From: Bostrychus sinensis
Taxonomy: Eukaryota; Chordata; Actinopteri; Gobiiformes; Eleotridae
Reading direction: 5' to 3'
DNA: 64,000 bases
Assembly (NCBI GenBank): GCA_020698575.1
Contig: CM036244.1
Span: 1,287,501 to 1,351,500, forward strand
The notes under the pieces were generated by a model, which did not search any database, was not told where the DNA came from, and saw nothing but the letters and a program-made list of their open reading frames with translations. Of the stretch, positions 45,501 through 60,594 are shown piece after piece. The translations under genes were made by a program, and so were the position numbers. Each line of letters starts with the position of its first letter. Positions within the stretch are counted from its first letter, which is position 1.

Positions 45501-48500
45501 GCTACTACTACTGCTACTACAACAACTACTACTACTACAACTACTATTACTACTGCTACTGCTACTACTACTACTACAACTGCTACTGCTACTACTACTG
45601 CTACTACAACAACTACTACTACTACAACTACTATTACTACTGCTACTGCTACTACTACTGCTACTACTGCTACTGCTGCTGCTACTACTAACTACTACTA
45701 CTACTACTACAACTACTACTGCTACTGCTACTACTACTGCTACTACAACAACTACTACTACTACAACTACTATTACTACTGCTACTGCTACTACTACTAC
45801 TACAACTGCTACTGCTACTACTACTGCTACTACAACAACTACTACTACAACTACTATTACTACTGCTACTGCTACTACTACTACTACAACTGCTACTGCT
45901 ACTACTACTGCTACTACTGCTACTGCTGCTGCTACTACAACTACTACTACTACTACTACAACTACTACTGCTACTGCTACTACTACTGCTACTACAACAA
46001 CTACTACTACTACAACTACTATTACTACTGCTACTACTACTACTACTACTACTGCTACAACTGCTACTGCTGCTGCTACTACAACTACTACTACTACTAC
46101 TACTGCTACTGCTACTACTACTACTACTGCTACAACTGCTACTGCTGCTGCTACTACAACTACTACTACTAATACTACAACTACTACTGCTACTACTACT
46201 ACTACAACAACTACTACTACTACAACTACTATTACTACTGCTACTGCTACTACAACTACTACTGCAACTACAACTACTACTGCTGCTACTACAACTACTA
46301 CTACTACTACTACAACTACTACTGCTACTGCTACTACTACTGCTACTACAACAACTACTACTACTACAACTACTATTACTACTGCTACTACTACTACTAC
46401 TACTACTGCTACAACTGCTACTGCTGCTGCTACTACAACTACTACTACTACTACTACTGCTACTGCTACTACTACTACTACTGCTACAACTGCTACTGCT
46501 GCTGCTACTACAACTACTACTACTAATACTACAACTACTACTGCTACTACTACTACTACAACAACTACTACTACTACAACTACTATTACTACTGCTACTG
46601 CTACTACAACTACTACTGCAACTACTACTGCTGCTACTACAACTACTACTACTACTACTACAACTACTACTGCTACTACTACTGCTACTACAACAACTAC
46701 TACTACTACAACTACTATTACTACTACTACTACTACTACTACTGCTACTACTACTTTTACTCCTGTAGTAAGTTTTCTTTTACCTGCTGCAGACACTCGT
46801 TCCTCAGATACACCAGCGCCCTCAGGACACCAGGGGGCAGCGGCTCGCCCGTCTGCTGCATGTTCACCAGCAGAGGGACCCCGAACACGCGCCGACCTTT
46901 GACCTCCGGCACTTTGGTCTTCCTCTGAGGCTTCGGCACCGTCCTGCAATCACACACACAACACATTTACATGAGCGCGGCTTCAGGAACAGTTCCTGTG
47001 TGTACATCTGTCCTGTGTGTGCTAATCTCCAGAGTAAAAAAGTAAAAACGTCTGTGTTTTGGCCGTGTTTTCGTTTGAAGAAGGAGCCAAATAAACATTT
47101 AGCGCTTACATAATTCTCCAGAGAACAGAATTTAACTCAGCTCCAGCACGGTAACGACCGTCACAACACGAGACGCCGAGGTTTTAGAAGAAAGTGAGAG
47201 CTCAACAAAATAAAGTTTACTAAAAAAGAAGTGAGATAAAAGTTTGATCGCTGTATACAGTAAATTACGGTGGCCCAGAAGTCCATCCATCCATCTTCTT
47301 CCGCTTATCCGGAACCGGGTCGCGGAGGCAGCAGTCTAAGCAAAGATGCCCAGACTTCCCTATCCACAGACACTTCCTCCAGCTCTACCGGGGGGACCCC
47401 AAGGCGTTCCCAGGCCAGCCGAGAGACATAGTCCCTAACGGTGGCCCAGAAGTGCAAAACAAATTTAAAAAACAAATTAAAAAAATGTTTAAAACAATAA
47501 TAAAAAAAAAATAAATAAATTAATTAATGTCTATAACAAATAAAAAAAAAAAAGTGCAAAAAAAAAAAAAAAAAAAAAGCCCAAAACAAATAAAAAGAAG
47601 CCCAATACAAATTACCAAAAGTTCGCGACATTTGGTAATTTGTATTGGGCTTTTTTAAATTTGTTACGGACATTTGGTAATTTGTTTTGTTTTTGTTTTT
47701 TTTTATTTGTTTTGGGCCTTTTAAAAATTTGTTTTATGACATTTTTTAATTTGTTTTGGTCATTTTTTTTCTTTTTTTTTTGTTTTAGACATTTTAAAAT
47801 ATATTTTTTTGTTTTGGACATTTTTTTAATTTGTTTTTTGTTTTTTAATTTGTTTTTGAAAAAATATAATTTGTTTTTTTGTTTTTTTAATTTGTTTTGG
47901 ACTTTTGTTAATTTGTTTTATGACATTTGTTAATTTGTTTCAGACATTTTTAAATTTGTTTTGGGCATTTGTTAATTTGTTTTGCACTTCTGGGCCACCG
48001 TAGTAAATGGTCAATAATAATAATGCACAGCGCTTTTCTAGACACTCAAAGTCTCTTTACAGTTTGGAGCATTGTTCTTCTCTCCTCAGTCGCACTCAGT
48101 CGTGGTGAGATTCTTCTGTAGCCACAGCTGCCCTGGGACAGACTGACGGCGACGTGGCGGCTATTCTGCGCCTGCAGCCTCTGCGACCACCATTAAACAA
48201 ACAGTCTCTCTAGCAACTCACACTAAGTAGTCCAAAAAATTATAACTTTTTTGTTGTTGTTTTTAATCCCTGTTGCCACAATTAACAAGTCACACAGTGA
48301 TTTGGCAGGGCTTTACACCAGATGCCCTTCCTGAGAGGCAATGTGGGTGAAGGACACAACAACAGTATAATAATAATGGATTTAAATTGCACTTTACAAG
48401 TTTCTCAAAGCACTTTTCCATTCTTCCTTCCCTCCTCAGTCGGTGGTGGTGAGTTATTTCTGTAGCCACAGCTGCCCTGGGGCAGACTGACAGAGACATG

Positions 48501-51500
48501 GCTGCCATTTTGTGCCTACGGCCCCTCCGACCACCATCAAACACTGACACATTCATACAGCCGAGGTGGGTGAGGTGTCACAATGACAGTATGCAACGCC
48601 TGTGGCAGGGACCTGATGCTAACGGCTCACAGCTAACGACCTGTCCCACCTTTGGTTGTACTGCACAGGTCTGCAGACATTTGTCCCACTGTCCCACTTT
48701 TTAAGATAATGTCCCACCTTTTCACTGGTGGTCAGTGGATCTTATAAAAAGTCCTTGTGTAGAATGTAGAATAAAAATGTGTGTTGGGCGTCCTGCCTCG
48801 CTGGGTGGGGAGATATAAAGTTGGTTTGTAGCTGCGCCTGCCTCAGGACAGGGCTGGGAGCTGGAGCAGCTGCTGCTTTGAGAAAATGCAGCCATTACTT
48901 TGCAAAATGTGTGGGTTTTTGGGATGAAAACAGCGCCTCAGATGTTTAATAGGCTCTAAACTATAGCAACTTTTATCTTTATCTAAATGATTATTCACTT
49001 CATTTGTCCCAGCAAAGCCTGGTCCTTCTTTTCTTTTCATACTTTCTGAAGGAAAACTCTGCCTCAGACTCCAGCTGAGGCCACACAGCAGTTTTCAGTA
49101 GAAATGACTAAGTCCTTGGGATGAAAGATGAAACAAACCTTGTCCAGATGACCTTCTTATTTAAACTTTTTATTGAACTCTCCTGGATGATTGAGAACAT
49201 ACAGACTATTACTGTTTTTATTTGTTACTACTACAACTTTTACTACTCTTTCAACAAAGAGGAGGAGTCTGAGTCTGAGTCCAAGCCTCAAAACAAGGAC
49301 TCGACTCAAGTCCAAGTCCAGAACTCGAGTATTCTGTCACTCACAGCCGACGCTGTTGTGCAGCATCTTACTGAATTCCTGCTTTTGTTGTCACATATTT
49401 CTATATAAACATTCTCTCACATTTAAGTCAACAAAAGAGCATTGTGAAGAATGAATGCGCTGCACTCTCCGTCTAAAGACCGCGCTTGAAGCTGCTGCAG
49501 AGGACGATTAGTCAGAATGAGATAAATCCTGGTTTGATCCTGAAGAAATGAAAAGTTAAAAGAGGCAGGAGTTATGTGAGAGAAGCCGTTAGTCCCACGT
49601 TTAGCCTTATCTCTGAACGCAGCGCCAATCTAATTACTTCTCCTGCAAAACAGCAACATTTCTGTTTTAGAAATACAAGTGTTGCATTGGCGGATTAAGA
49701 ACTCGGTGTATTCTGTAAATGAATTTGGCAGAAAATAAACAACAAGGAATAAAATAAGCTTCTGCAAAAATAATATTCACCTGAGTTAAAGGCTTCAGGA
49801 ACCAAGGAATAAAAAGGAGTTTTTAGTGATTCTCGCAGAAGAACACAGCACTGAGGCTAAGTCAGAGGCCCCAGCTCATCTTAAAGTGTTCTTACAATAC
49901 AGGAAAATAATTAAAATGATGTCCATCTTATGATAAAAGAATATAATGTAAACTCCTCAGGGGTGTAATGATCAATTAGAAATGTTTTGATACGATTCAA
50001 GAACGATATTGGCTAATTTGGAAAGATACGATTCAACACCTTTGTATCGATAATTGCTACAGCAACTTTTTGCCAAAAATCAGAAAATTTTATACTTAAA
50101 TGTTGCACCGCGGCCGGGGTTGGTTATGTCCAGCAGACAGAGAGCGAAGAAAAGTTGAATATAACATTTTATTTAATTAAAAACACAAAATTTATCTCCA
50201 AAAGCCATATCTGGTTTTATTTTAACATACAAGATTTCTAATTTTGATATTTCCAATATTATTGATCGATGTGTATTGATATTCACTTCCTAGAAAACGA
50301 TACGATTCGATACAAGGTCCTGTGTATCGATGTAGTTGTATCATAGGGAAAAAAAATCAATACAGTTACTGTATCGTTACACCTCAGGACCCTGGCTCCT
50401 TTTAAGGTTTTTTTAGATGTATTTTTGCTCCTATTTTGGCATTTCTGATGCTAGGATGATGATGAGTATTTGATATTTGAAAGAGGTTCATTAATAAATA
50501 ATAAATACATTTTAAAATTTCAGCATCACAACTGAAAAAAACTAAATTTTCTTCTGGGGCAATCTCGTGTCCCTTCATCGTGTCCTAGGTCACCTCTCAA
50601 TGCGGAGGGGCAGCGGCTCTACTCCGAGCTCCTCTCCCAATCTCAGGGCTGTCCAACCTATGGCCCGGGGACCAAATGCAGCCCACAGACCATTTTTTAT
50701 TGGCCCTGGTGCTTCATTCTCAATTGGCCCAAATTTCCACAGGAAGTCATTTTTACTGCAAGGTTTGAAACACAGGTAAAAAGTTTCATTTGTGATGGCA
50801 TTAAGGAAGAAGAAATGAGAATATGTGGGTACTATGTGCTGGTCCCAAGCTCGGATAAATGTGGGGTTGTGGAAGGGGAAAGTATCCATGAGAATGATTC
50901 ACTGTGGAGACCTCTGAAGGAAAGAGACTTCTTCTTTTAAGAGGACTTTTCAGTCTTTGGCCCTTAAAGATTTGAGCCCCTTGCATCCAAGATCCTGTCC
51001 TTTCACTCGTTACCATTGTGTGATATAAGGCCTTTGTGATTGGATGGACAGAGCATCTACCCCTGAACTAGAAGATCCCTGGTTTCTTTATGATTGTGTG
51101 AGATATGGACACTGTCAGACGTTTTTAAAAGCAAACAGTGACAGTCAGAGAACAGGAAGAGTCTGTAAACTCCACACCTGAGTAAAAAAACAACAGAACA
51201 AAACAAAACAAAAAAAACACCACAGAGACGAAGACGGAGACAGTAACGCTGTGGTAAACGTCTCCGCTCGTTTCTTGATAAAACTCATTCATAATTCATG
51301 GTCCAGGTGCAGCGGCGTTTGGCTCAGAAACAGATAAACAAATTCAGAGTCACAGCTGAGCGTTCGGGGAGTGTGGTCTGTCTGTGTTCGCTGGCGGTGC
51401 ACTGAGGCATTATGGGAGATTTTCTGCCTTCTTTTTACTGTCTCAGAGAGGTTTCTTTGTGAAAATACTACAGCAGGACAGTAGTGGTGTGTGGAAACTT

Positions 51501-54500
51501 CGGAAAAATAACGAATGCTGGGGCTGTTCCAATATTAAATTTTCATATTGTTGTTGGAAAATGTCTTTAAAAGCAGGAATCCTCCAGTGTTTTCCAGGTG
51601 GATTTTCTTCAGTACCTTTTTAATATGACTCATGATTTCATTTAAAACAAAATTCATATCCAGCTCACAAAAAAGAGACAAAGATTTTTCTATAAGCCTA
51701 TATGTTACCAAGAGAGAAATTTTCTTCTTGGAGCTGACTTGAATGACTTGAGGGTATCATAGCTGCATGCTACATTTAAACTGGATCTATTCTGTCTTTC
51801 TGAAACAGTGTTGGACTCTTTTGCGTTAGTATTTCAGGTTTTATAACGTATTATAATGCATTTGTATGGAAAAACATCCTCTGTTGGTGAGCTGTTACTG
51901 TGACTTTGCAGAGAAAGCTTGGATTAGGTGTCTGTCGCTTTAAGACCCTGCTGGCACCGCCCACTTTACTCTGTGCGCTCTGTTTCCTATGCAAACGCTG
52001 TAGTTTAAAGTAGCGGAGCTCCTGGAGAGAGCATAAAATGGCTAATTAGCACAGCTATTAGCAACGTGAGGCTAACAGACTGCTTTGTAGTGACAGCGGT
52101 TTAAAAGCACAAAAAATGATGGAACGAGTCCGGTGACGGTGTCTGGGCTTTAGAAACGCGCAGGAGCACTTCCTGGTTTCATGTGTCTACGTAGAGCAGT
52201 GAGACCGAGCGTTTTCAGCTCTGGAGAAGGGCATCGCCTCAGCATACAGGATTACTCAAACAGAATACTACTGCAGGCCTGTTTTTGAGGAGGAGACGCC
52301 ATTATAACAAGATTTTTTTTTATTTAACCATTTTTCTCTTCTCTCTTGGCTTCTATTTTTGTTGACTTTCTGCTCACTACTCCCCCTACAGGAGAATTGC
52401 TGCTGTCACATTTTAAAACAGTATTTGTATTTGCTTTTAAACTCTAAATTTGCTGTCATCAAATATAATACTCAATTCAGACACTACAAAATGAATACAT
52501 GTTTAATACTAGCGGTGTAACGATACAGTAACTGTAGCGATGTATCGATTTTTTTTCCCCTATGATACAACTACATCGATACACATGACCTTGTATCGAA
52601 TCGTATCATTTTCTAGGAAGTGAATATCGATACACATGGAATATCGATCGATAATATCGAAAATATCAAAATTAGAAATTTGTATGTTAAAATAAAACCA
52701 GATATGGCTTTTTGGAGATAAATTGTGTTTTTCATTAAATAAAATGTTATATTATATATTATATATATTATATATAAAATGTTATATAACTTTTCTTCAC
52801 TCTCTGTCTGCTGGACATAATCAACCCCGGCCGCAGTGCTACATTTGAGAGTAAACTTTTATGATTTTTGGCAAAAATACCCTAACCAAAATTTTCTTCA
52901 GTCTCCATCAACAACACAGCCACATATCCTGTTTTGTTTTATTAAAAGGCAAAACTGGACCAATTCTTCACAGCAAAAAATCACATTTAACTGTTAAGAG
53001 CCGACCTTAAAAATATTTTTTGTCCGACTTCCCACTCGCTACTCCCCCTACAGGAGAATTGCTGCTATTACATTTTAAAACAGTGTGAGTAAAGTCATAC
53101 TGACCAGCTCCAGCCCTGTCTGCTGGACGGAGAGTGTTTGTCCATGAGCGCTGTGAGTTTGAGCAAAGACAGTTTCTGAAGGAGGGCCAACTGGGACCAG
53201 GACTGGGTCTGGAGTCCCCTCAGACCGGGGCTGGGACCGGGACTGGACTCACTGGACCAGGACAGGGCTCGCTTCACTCTGATGGACAAAAAAACACAAG
53301 CGGGAATAAAGTCAATATAAGGTGGAGAGGGGTGAAGGTAAAGAAGCCCAGCCCATGCTTTAGTCAGGATTTAAGTTAGTTTTCATTTATTTGTTTGTTT
53401 TGAGTCCGCTTTAATCCAACACATTGCCGTCTGACCTGCTCCTCTCTGTCTCCTGCACATGCTCAGACGCCGTCTCCTCTCCTCGGTCCTGCTGGTCTCT
53501 GTCTAGGTCTATGTGGTTTACATGGTCCAGAGAGGTCGGACTGCTGTGAGCCGGAGAGTCCTGAGGGGAATCTTCCTCGGAAAAGTCTTCGGTCCACGAG
53601 GAGACGAGCTGCTGGAGGTCGCTGATCCGCTCCAACACAGTGTCCAGAGCTGAAAACACGTCATCGGACCCCAACAGCCTGGACACCTGCAAGAACAAGG
53701 ACCAGAACAGGTTTGGTTTTAAAGGGAGAGCTAAAAAGAAGCTAGCACCGCGGCCGGGGTTGATTATGTCCAACAGACAGAGAGTGAAGAAAAGTTGAAT
53801 ATAACATTTTATTTAATTAAAAACACAATTTATCTCCAAAAAGCCATATCTGGTTTTATTTTAACATACAAATTTCTAATTTCGATATTTCTGATATTAT
53901 CGATCGATACTTCATGTGTATCGATATTCACTTCCTAGAAAACGATACGATTTGATACAAGGTCATGTGTATCGATGTAGTTGTACATTTACTGCATCGT
54001 TACAGCCCTAATATCTTTGATTAGATAACATACGCAAGTTTGTTTGCCAAGTGATAACTCAAACCTGACAAATCTAGCTCATGAAGGATTAATAAAGCCG
54101 TCAGCTGAGCCTTGTGAGGTTTAGAAGAATCAAGAAAATTGTAACTAGTGGCGTTTATTCTCCTCTGACCTCGGTGTCGTCGCTCCCGGTGCTGCCCTCG
54201 CTCTCCGACAGCGGCTGGATGTTGTCGTAGAGACTGAGGCGATGGTCCGGAGCGCTCTCATTGGCCGTAACAAGATCCATGGAATCAGAACTCGGAGCGC
54301 TCTCATTGGCTGTCTCCGGGCTCGGAGCGTTGTGATTGGCTGCCGCCGCCGCCAGGGAGGAGGTGCCGTGGCGCCGGCCGCTGCCCCGCCGCTGGTAACC
54401 GTGGAAACTGCCGGTCCTCCAGTTGAAGCTTTGGTCCAGGATCTGGGGCAGGAGACTGGGGAAGGTCCCGGGTTTGTGTCCCAGCGAGGCCTCAAAGACC

Positions 54501-57500
54501 GCTCCGGTGTGGGACAGGTTCACCTGGTTTATGTAGTCCTGGAAAAACAAAGATAAGACGTTATGGGTCAGAATGACTATGTAGAACAAGTCCTGGTTTA
54601 GGTCTAGGTATAGTCCTGGTTTAGTCCTGGTTTAGCCCTAGTTTACTTTTACTTTAGACCTGGTTTTAACCTCTTTTTAGTCCTGCTTTAGTCCTGCTTT
54701 AGACCTAATTTAGCTCTTGTTTAGTCCTGGTTTAGCCCTGGTTTAGTTCAGCTGTAGACCTGGTTTAGACCTGTTTTAGCCCTGGTTTAGTCCTGGTTTT
54801 GCCCTGGTTTAGTTTTACTTTAGACCTGGTTTTAACCTCTTTTTAGACCTGGTTTAGACCTGTTTTAGCCCTGGTTTAGTCCTGGTTTTGCCCTTGTTTA
54901 GTTTTACTTTAGACCTGGTTTTAACCTCTTTTTAGTCCTGGTTTAGTCCTGCTTTAGACCTAGTTTAGCTCTTGTTTAGTCCTGGTTTAGCCCTTGTTTA
55001 GTTTTGCTTTAGACCTGGTTTTAACCTCTTTTTAGTCCTGGTTTAGTCCTGCTTTAGACCTAGTTTAGCTCTTGTTTAGTCCTGGTTTAGCCCTGGTTTA
55101 GTTCAGCTTTAGGCCTGGTTTAGTCCTGGCTTAGCCCTTATTTAGTTTTGCTTTAGACCTGGTTTAGACCTGGTTTAGTCCTGGTTTTGCCCTGGTTTAA
55201 TCCAGCTTTAGACCTAGTTTAGCTCTTGTTTAGTCCTGGTTTAGCCCTTGTTTAGTTTAGCTTTAGACCTGGTTTTAATCTCTTTTTAATCCTGGTTTAG
55301 CCCTGGTTTTAGTCTTTTTTTTAGACCTGGTTTATTCCTGGTTTAGATCTTTAGTTTCTCTTTAGTATCTGTCTGAGTTAATCCCTACTTTAACCACTCC
55401 TTGGTTTAGTCCTGGGTTAGTCCTGACTTTAGTCCGGTCTGGGTGGTGCCTGCTGTGGTACAAACCTCAGGAGTTCCTTGGTTGTTTTTGGTCGTTTCTG
55501 AGCCGAATCCTCGTTTGCTGTTGCTCCGAACGCGGGTCACGGGGCTGGGCGTGCTCACGGCGCTGCTGCTCTCTGATTGGCTGTCACTGCTGCTGCTGCT
55601 CTCTGATTGGCTGTGGCTGCTGATGGTTTGTGGAGACGATGAACAGGAAGAAGCCGGCGTGTTCGGTCCACTCTGAGGACTGGGGTAATGAAAAAACTCA
55701 GCTCTCTTTGTCATTTTAATAGTAATTTTTAAGCTGTTTCTATTTTGCTATTGGTATTTGTGCTTTGCATTATTGTTTTTATTGTATTGTATTGTTTTTA
55801 TCTCTTTTATTATTACATTTATGGAAAACACTTTGGTTCAGTTGCTGCTGTAAAGCGCTGTACAAATAAAGTTTGATAGATTGACTGCATATCTCATTTT
55901 TGTGCGTCTCTCCTGGTTGAAATATAAAAACAACAACCATAAATAACTACTCAGCCCACACAAATACTTTCTTGTTAATCTTCTCACCTCTCTGGACTTT
56001 GCAGCGTCCCGTCCTCCTCCTCTGGACTCTCTAGACTCAGTCCCATCCCGCTCATGAGCATCTTAGCCGCTCTCAAACCTCCGTTCGTCCTTCTCAGTTT
56101 GAGTTTGTCGATTTTTCTCAACAAACTCGTGCCCTTCTTCCTCGTCGCTCTTTCCAAACTTCCGTCTAAACTCACGCCTCCAGGAGAGGGGGACGCGCCG
56201 AAGCAAGCGTCCAGGGATCGAGCCTCGGTCCTGGGGGAGAGTCTGGGCCAGGTCCTGGTGCGAGCGGAGACATGGTCCAGGCCCTCGCTGTCTGAGCTGC
56301 AGGAGCTGTGGCTGGCATGGTTGTGGTCGCTGCTGTTGAACGAGAAGTGTGAGTTTTCTGCAGAGTCAGTGTTTAATTGAATGCGGTGCCAGTGTTTGGT
56401 CGCTCGGTCGTAGGTCCAGTTTGGGCTGATGGCACAGAAGTCGTCCTCTTCACTGTCCACCCCCTAAAAAACAAGAAGAGACAGAAGAAACTGATTAGTG
56501 TTACACTTTTTCTTCTCTTACTTTTGAGGAAAACTGTTCATTCGTTCATCTTCTTCCGCTTATTCGCAGACACAGACACAAACATTTATGTCCCCTGTAC
56601 ATGCGTGTTTTTGGAGGATGAGAAGAGAACCCACAGTAACACGGAGAGAACATGCACACTCCACTCAGAAAAATCATGTAACAGCCCGAGGATCGATCTT
56701 ACAACCTTCTTGCTGGGAGGCGAAACTACAGACCACTGAGTAATCATCTAATAACATGCGTGTGCAGGTTCTTAGTCATCCAGGAGAACTCAACAACAAG
56801 AAGGTCAGCTAGACAAGGTTGTTTTTTAGAAGATGTTTTATCCATTATCCAAAGGACTTAGTCATTTCTACTAGGGCTGGGACTTTAACGCGTTAATCAC
56901 GATTAATTAATTACAGCGAAATCAACATGTAAAAAAAATTAACGCAATTAATGGCACTTGGCTATGACAACACGAAACTTTTCTCAGTGACCTAGTTTCT
57001 GGCGCACAGTAACCAGTGCTGGACATCCACACGACCAAAACAACAAATAAGAGTGGATTTCTGCTGTGAACAGATGGATGATGTGCCACAGACTGCACCA
57101 CAGGGAACTGCGGGGTCGAGGTCGGCCGCCTCCACCAGCGCACGGCGTCACTTCACTTTCACTTTCACTTTCAAACTCGCCGCTCATCGTCTCCGATCGT
57201 TCTCACGGCTGACTGACGACACAGGAGGCAGCGGTCTGTTGGCTTCAGACGCAACGGACAGGGCCATGAGGAGGTCACAGGAGGTCACAGGAGGAGCACA
57301 GGAGGTCACAGGAGGTCACAGGAGGTCACAGGAGGACCACAGGAGGTCACAGGAGGTCACAGGAGGTCACAGGAGGAGTACAGGAGGAGCACAGGAGGTC
57401 ACAGGAGGTCACAGGAGGACCACAGGAGGTCACAGGAGGAGTACAGGAGGAGCACAGGAGGAGCACAGGAGGTTACAGGAGGTCACAGAAGGTCACAGGA

Positions 57501-60500
57501 GGAGCACAGGAGGTCACAGAAGGTCACAGGAGGAGCACAGGAGGTCACAGGAGGTCACAGGAGGAGCACAGGAGGTCACAGGAGGAGCACAGGAGGTCAC
57601 AGGAGGTCACAGGAGGTCACAGAAGGTCACAGGAGGAGCACAGGAGGAGCACAGGAGGTCACAGGAGGAGCACAGGAGGTCACAGGAGGTCACAGAAGGT
57701 CACAGGAAGAGCACAGGAGGTCACAGAAGGTCACAGGAGGTCACAGGAGGTCACAGAAGGTCACAGGAGGAGCACAGGAGGTCACAGGAGGAGCACAGGT
57801 CACAGGAGGAGCACAGGAGGTCACAGGAGGCCACAGGAGGTCACAGGAGGTCACAGGAGGAGCACAGGAGGTCACAGGAGGTCACAGAAGGTCACAGGAG
57901 GAGCACAGGAGGTCACAGAAGGTCACAGGAGGAGTACAGGAGGAGCACAGGAGGTCACAGGAGGTCACAGGAGGAGCACAGGAGGTCACAGGAGGAGCAC
58001 AGGAGGTCACAGGAGGTCACAGGAGGTCACAGGAGGAGCACAGGAGGTCACAGAAGGTCACAGGAGGAGCACAGGAGGAGCACAGGAGGTCACAGGAGGA
58101 GCACAGGAGGTCACAGGAGGAGCACAGGAGGAGCACAGGAGGTCACAGGAGGAGCACAGGAGGTCACAGGAGGAGCACAGGAGGTCACAGGAGGAGCACA
58201 GGAGGTCACAGGAGGTCACAGGAGGTCACAGGAGGTCACAGGAGGAGCACAGGAGGAGCACAGGAGGAGCACAGGAGGTCACAGAAGGTCACAGGAGGAG
58301 CACAGGAGGAGCACAGGAGGTCACAGAAGGTCACAGGAGGAGCACAGGAGGAGCACAGGAGGTCACAGGAGGAGCACAGGAGGTCACAGGAGAAGCACAG
58401 GAGGAGCACAGGAGGTCACAGGAGGTCACAGGAGGAGAGACGAGAGAGAGAGGAGCGAGGCGCGCCGCGTGTTACTATGTGCACGGGAGGCACAAACGCT
58501 GAATCCTGCTCAGTTTGAACGCGGTGTTAGTTTGAAGTAAAGTTAAAATACGCCAGAACATACAAATGAGCGCCTATATTTTATTTCTGACATATAAATA
58601 TTGCTATTTGATAAAAATGTGATTAATCACGATTAATTAATTACAAAGCCTGTAATTAATTTGATCAATTTTTTTAATGGAGTCCCACCAGTAATTTCTA
58701 CTGATAACTGCTGTGTGAGTAGGAGCTTATATTCAGTAGTTCTCAGTAGTGTAACTTGGTAAGGAGGGGGCCTAAAGGTTACAAAGCACATTCAGTCCTT
58801 GGGGTTTATGTTTTAAGCTTCTATATTATAAAATGTGTCAGTCTGCAATTTTTACTGGATACAAACACCACTGCTTACAGTCTACACTTTCATTCAAATT
58901 ACCTTTTGATTATTAGTTAAATATAATTTGTATGAATCATAAAACATTCCCTTAAGACTCTCAGATGATAGAGGTCTATCCTGGTTTTATATTTTGTAAT
59001 GGGTTGGCAAATTTAACATTAATTTATGGTAAAGACTTAGACAAACATGGGCCCACTCACAGGGGCCCCTAAACCTCCTGGGCCCCTCTCTGCTCAAACG
59101 TGATGAGGCTCGGGGCCTGGACTGGAGCCGAGGCAGGGTCGTTACCCAGCGGTGGTGCTAATGGCTCACTACTAAGACCTCTGGATAAAGAACAAAATGT
59201 CTTCTAAAAACAAACCTTGTCCAGATGATCTTCTGGTTTAACCTTTTTTATTTACAATCTAACAGCATATTGTAATAAAACAAGGTATGAAGACAGGCTT
59301 AAAGGAGCTATGAGCAATATATCATTTTTATTTTTTGTAAAAATTACCCATGTGTGCCAGATATAATGTAAACATGTTTAAATCAAATATTAGTTTTACT
59401 GATAACAATGGCACAGCTGAGTTATTCATAATGAAAAATATATTTTACACAATGACCAAGTTGTTTTTTGTTTACATTTTTTGTTTTGATTCTAAAACTG
59501 CATCGCCAATCGTCCAATCAGAAAAGAGACCATTGTTTTGATTTAGACTGCAGTACTGTTTTAAACCAGTAGGAGGTCTGCTGCTTACTGTACCTTTAAG
59601 ATATTCATGGTTTATTATCACGATTCCATTCGATGAGAATGTCAAGCCTGCACCAGGAAGCTGTGGGTATTTACATTTGTGTGAATAGGAAATGTACAAA
59701 AAATCTTTAATTTTCTAAACAGTTTGTGATATGGAGAAAGTGTCTGTTCCTTTGCTAGCTACAGCTGCGCTTAAAGAAAAACAATAGAAAAAAGGAAAGC
59801 AAAGTGTAACAGAAAACATATTTAACAAGATGGAGACGGTAACCTTTGTATTTTTTGGCCTTCTGCACTGGGGAACAGGTTTAGTTTTGTTGGTAATTGT
59901 TCATCACAAGCTGCAGTTGTTTTGAACGAACACCTGCAGCGACGGTACAGCTCTTGTGTAAGGGTCAGTAAACAGCCAGTAGGTGGAGCTAAGAACAGTG
60001 TTGACTATAAACAATAGAGAGTTAAAATAACCAAAGCCTGCTGCAGCCAACACATGCTTTAGACCTGAATCATTTCCTGTTGCAGCAGAAACACAATGGA
60101 CTAACGACTTCTGCAGAACAATGGTGCTCGGCTCTGTGCTTCCTGAAAATCTGTTTTCTTTTTCAACACCGCAATGAATCAACAAAAATGACTAAATATA
60201 TTGTATTTACATTTTGTGCAAGACGATAATTAAATGCGCTGGATTCTAATCAAATGTGAAGGCGTCACCTAGGCTTTATTATCAAGGATTTTAATAAATG
60301 ACAATGCCCTGTTCCTATAAAAAAGATCTGCTTCCATTTGAAAAAGGGAAATTCCTTTTGGGAGCTCGTGCAGCTTCTCGACTCTGAATCAAGCACGGTT
60401 TAAAACAATCTCTAATACAACATTTCTTTGTATGTACAGGTCACAGAAAATACTATTCACTATATCATTTTAGTTCAATAAATTAGTGGTAGTAGTAGTT

Positions 60501-60562
60501 GTAGCAGTAGGAGTAGTAGTTGTAGCAGTAGGAGTAGTAGTTGTAGTAGTAGAAGTAGTAGC

Positions 60563-60594
<32 letters not shown>

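Larger units (their letters stand above)
46944..53104 (-). other. Large stard8 intron
   Basis: Non-coding. It holds the TIR elements at 47438, 49960 and 52508, a duplicated dispersed repeat at 48060-48560, and a repeat copy at 49080-49150 matching the flanks of the hAT-like element at 56873. Regions 50400-52500 show no recognisable exon or repeat beyond fragments. Confidence 0.5.

Noticed and set aside
45301..46949. Poly-Thr, poly-Val and poly-Ser frames
   Set aside because: Translations of a trinucleotide array in an intron.
48498..48704. Short open frames in 48290-48704
   Set aside because: They fall in a dispersed fish repeat within the stard8 intron and have no homology I recognise.
57053..58540. 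495-codon His/Arg/Ser/Gln/Glu frame
   Set aside because: Minisatellite inside a transposable element; no conserved domain.
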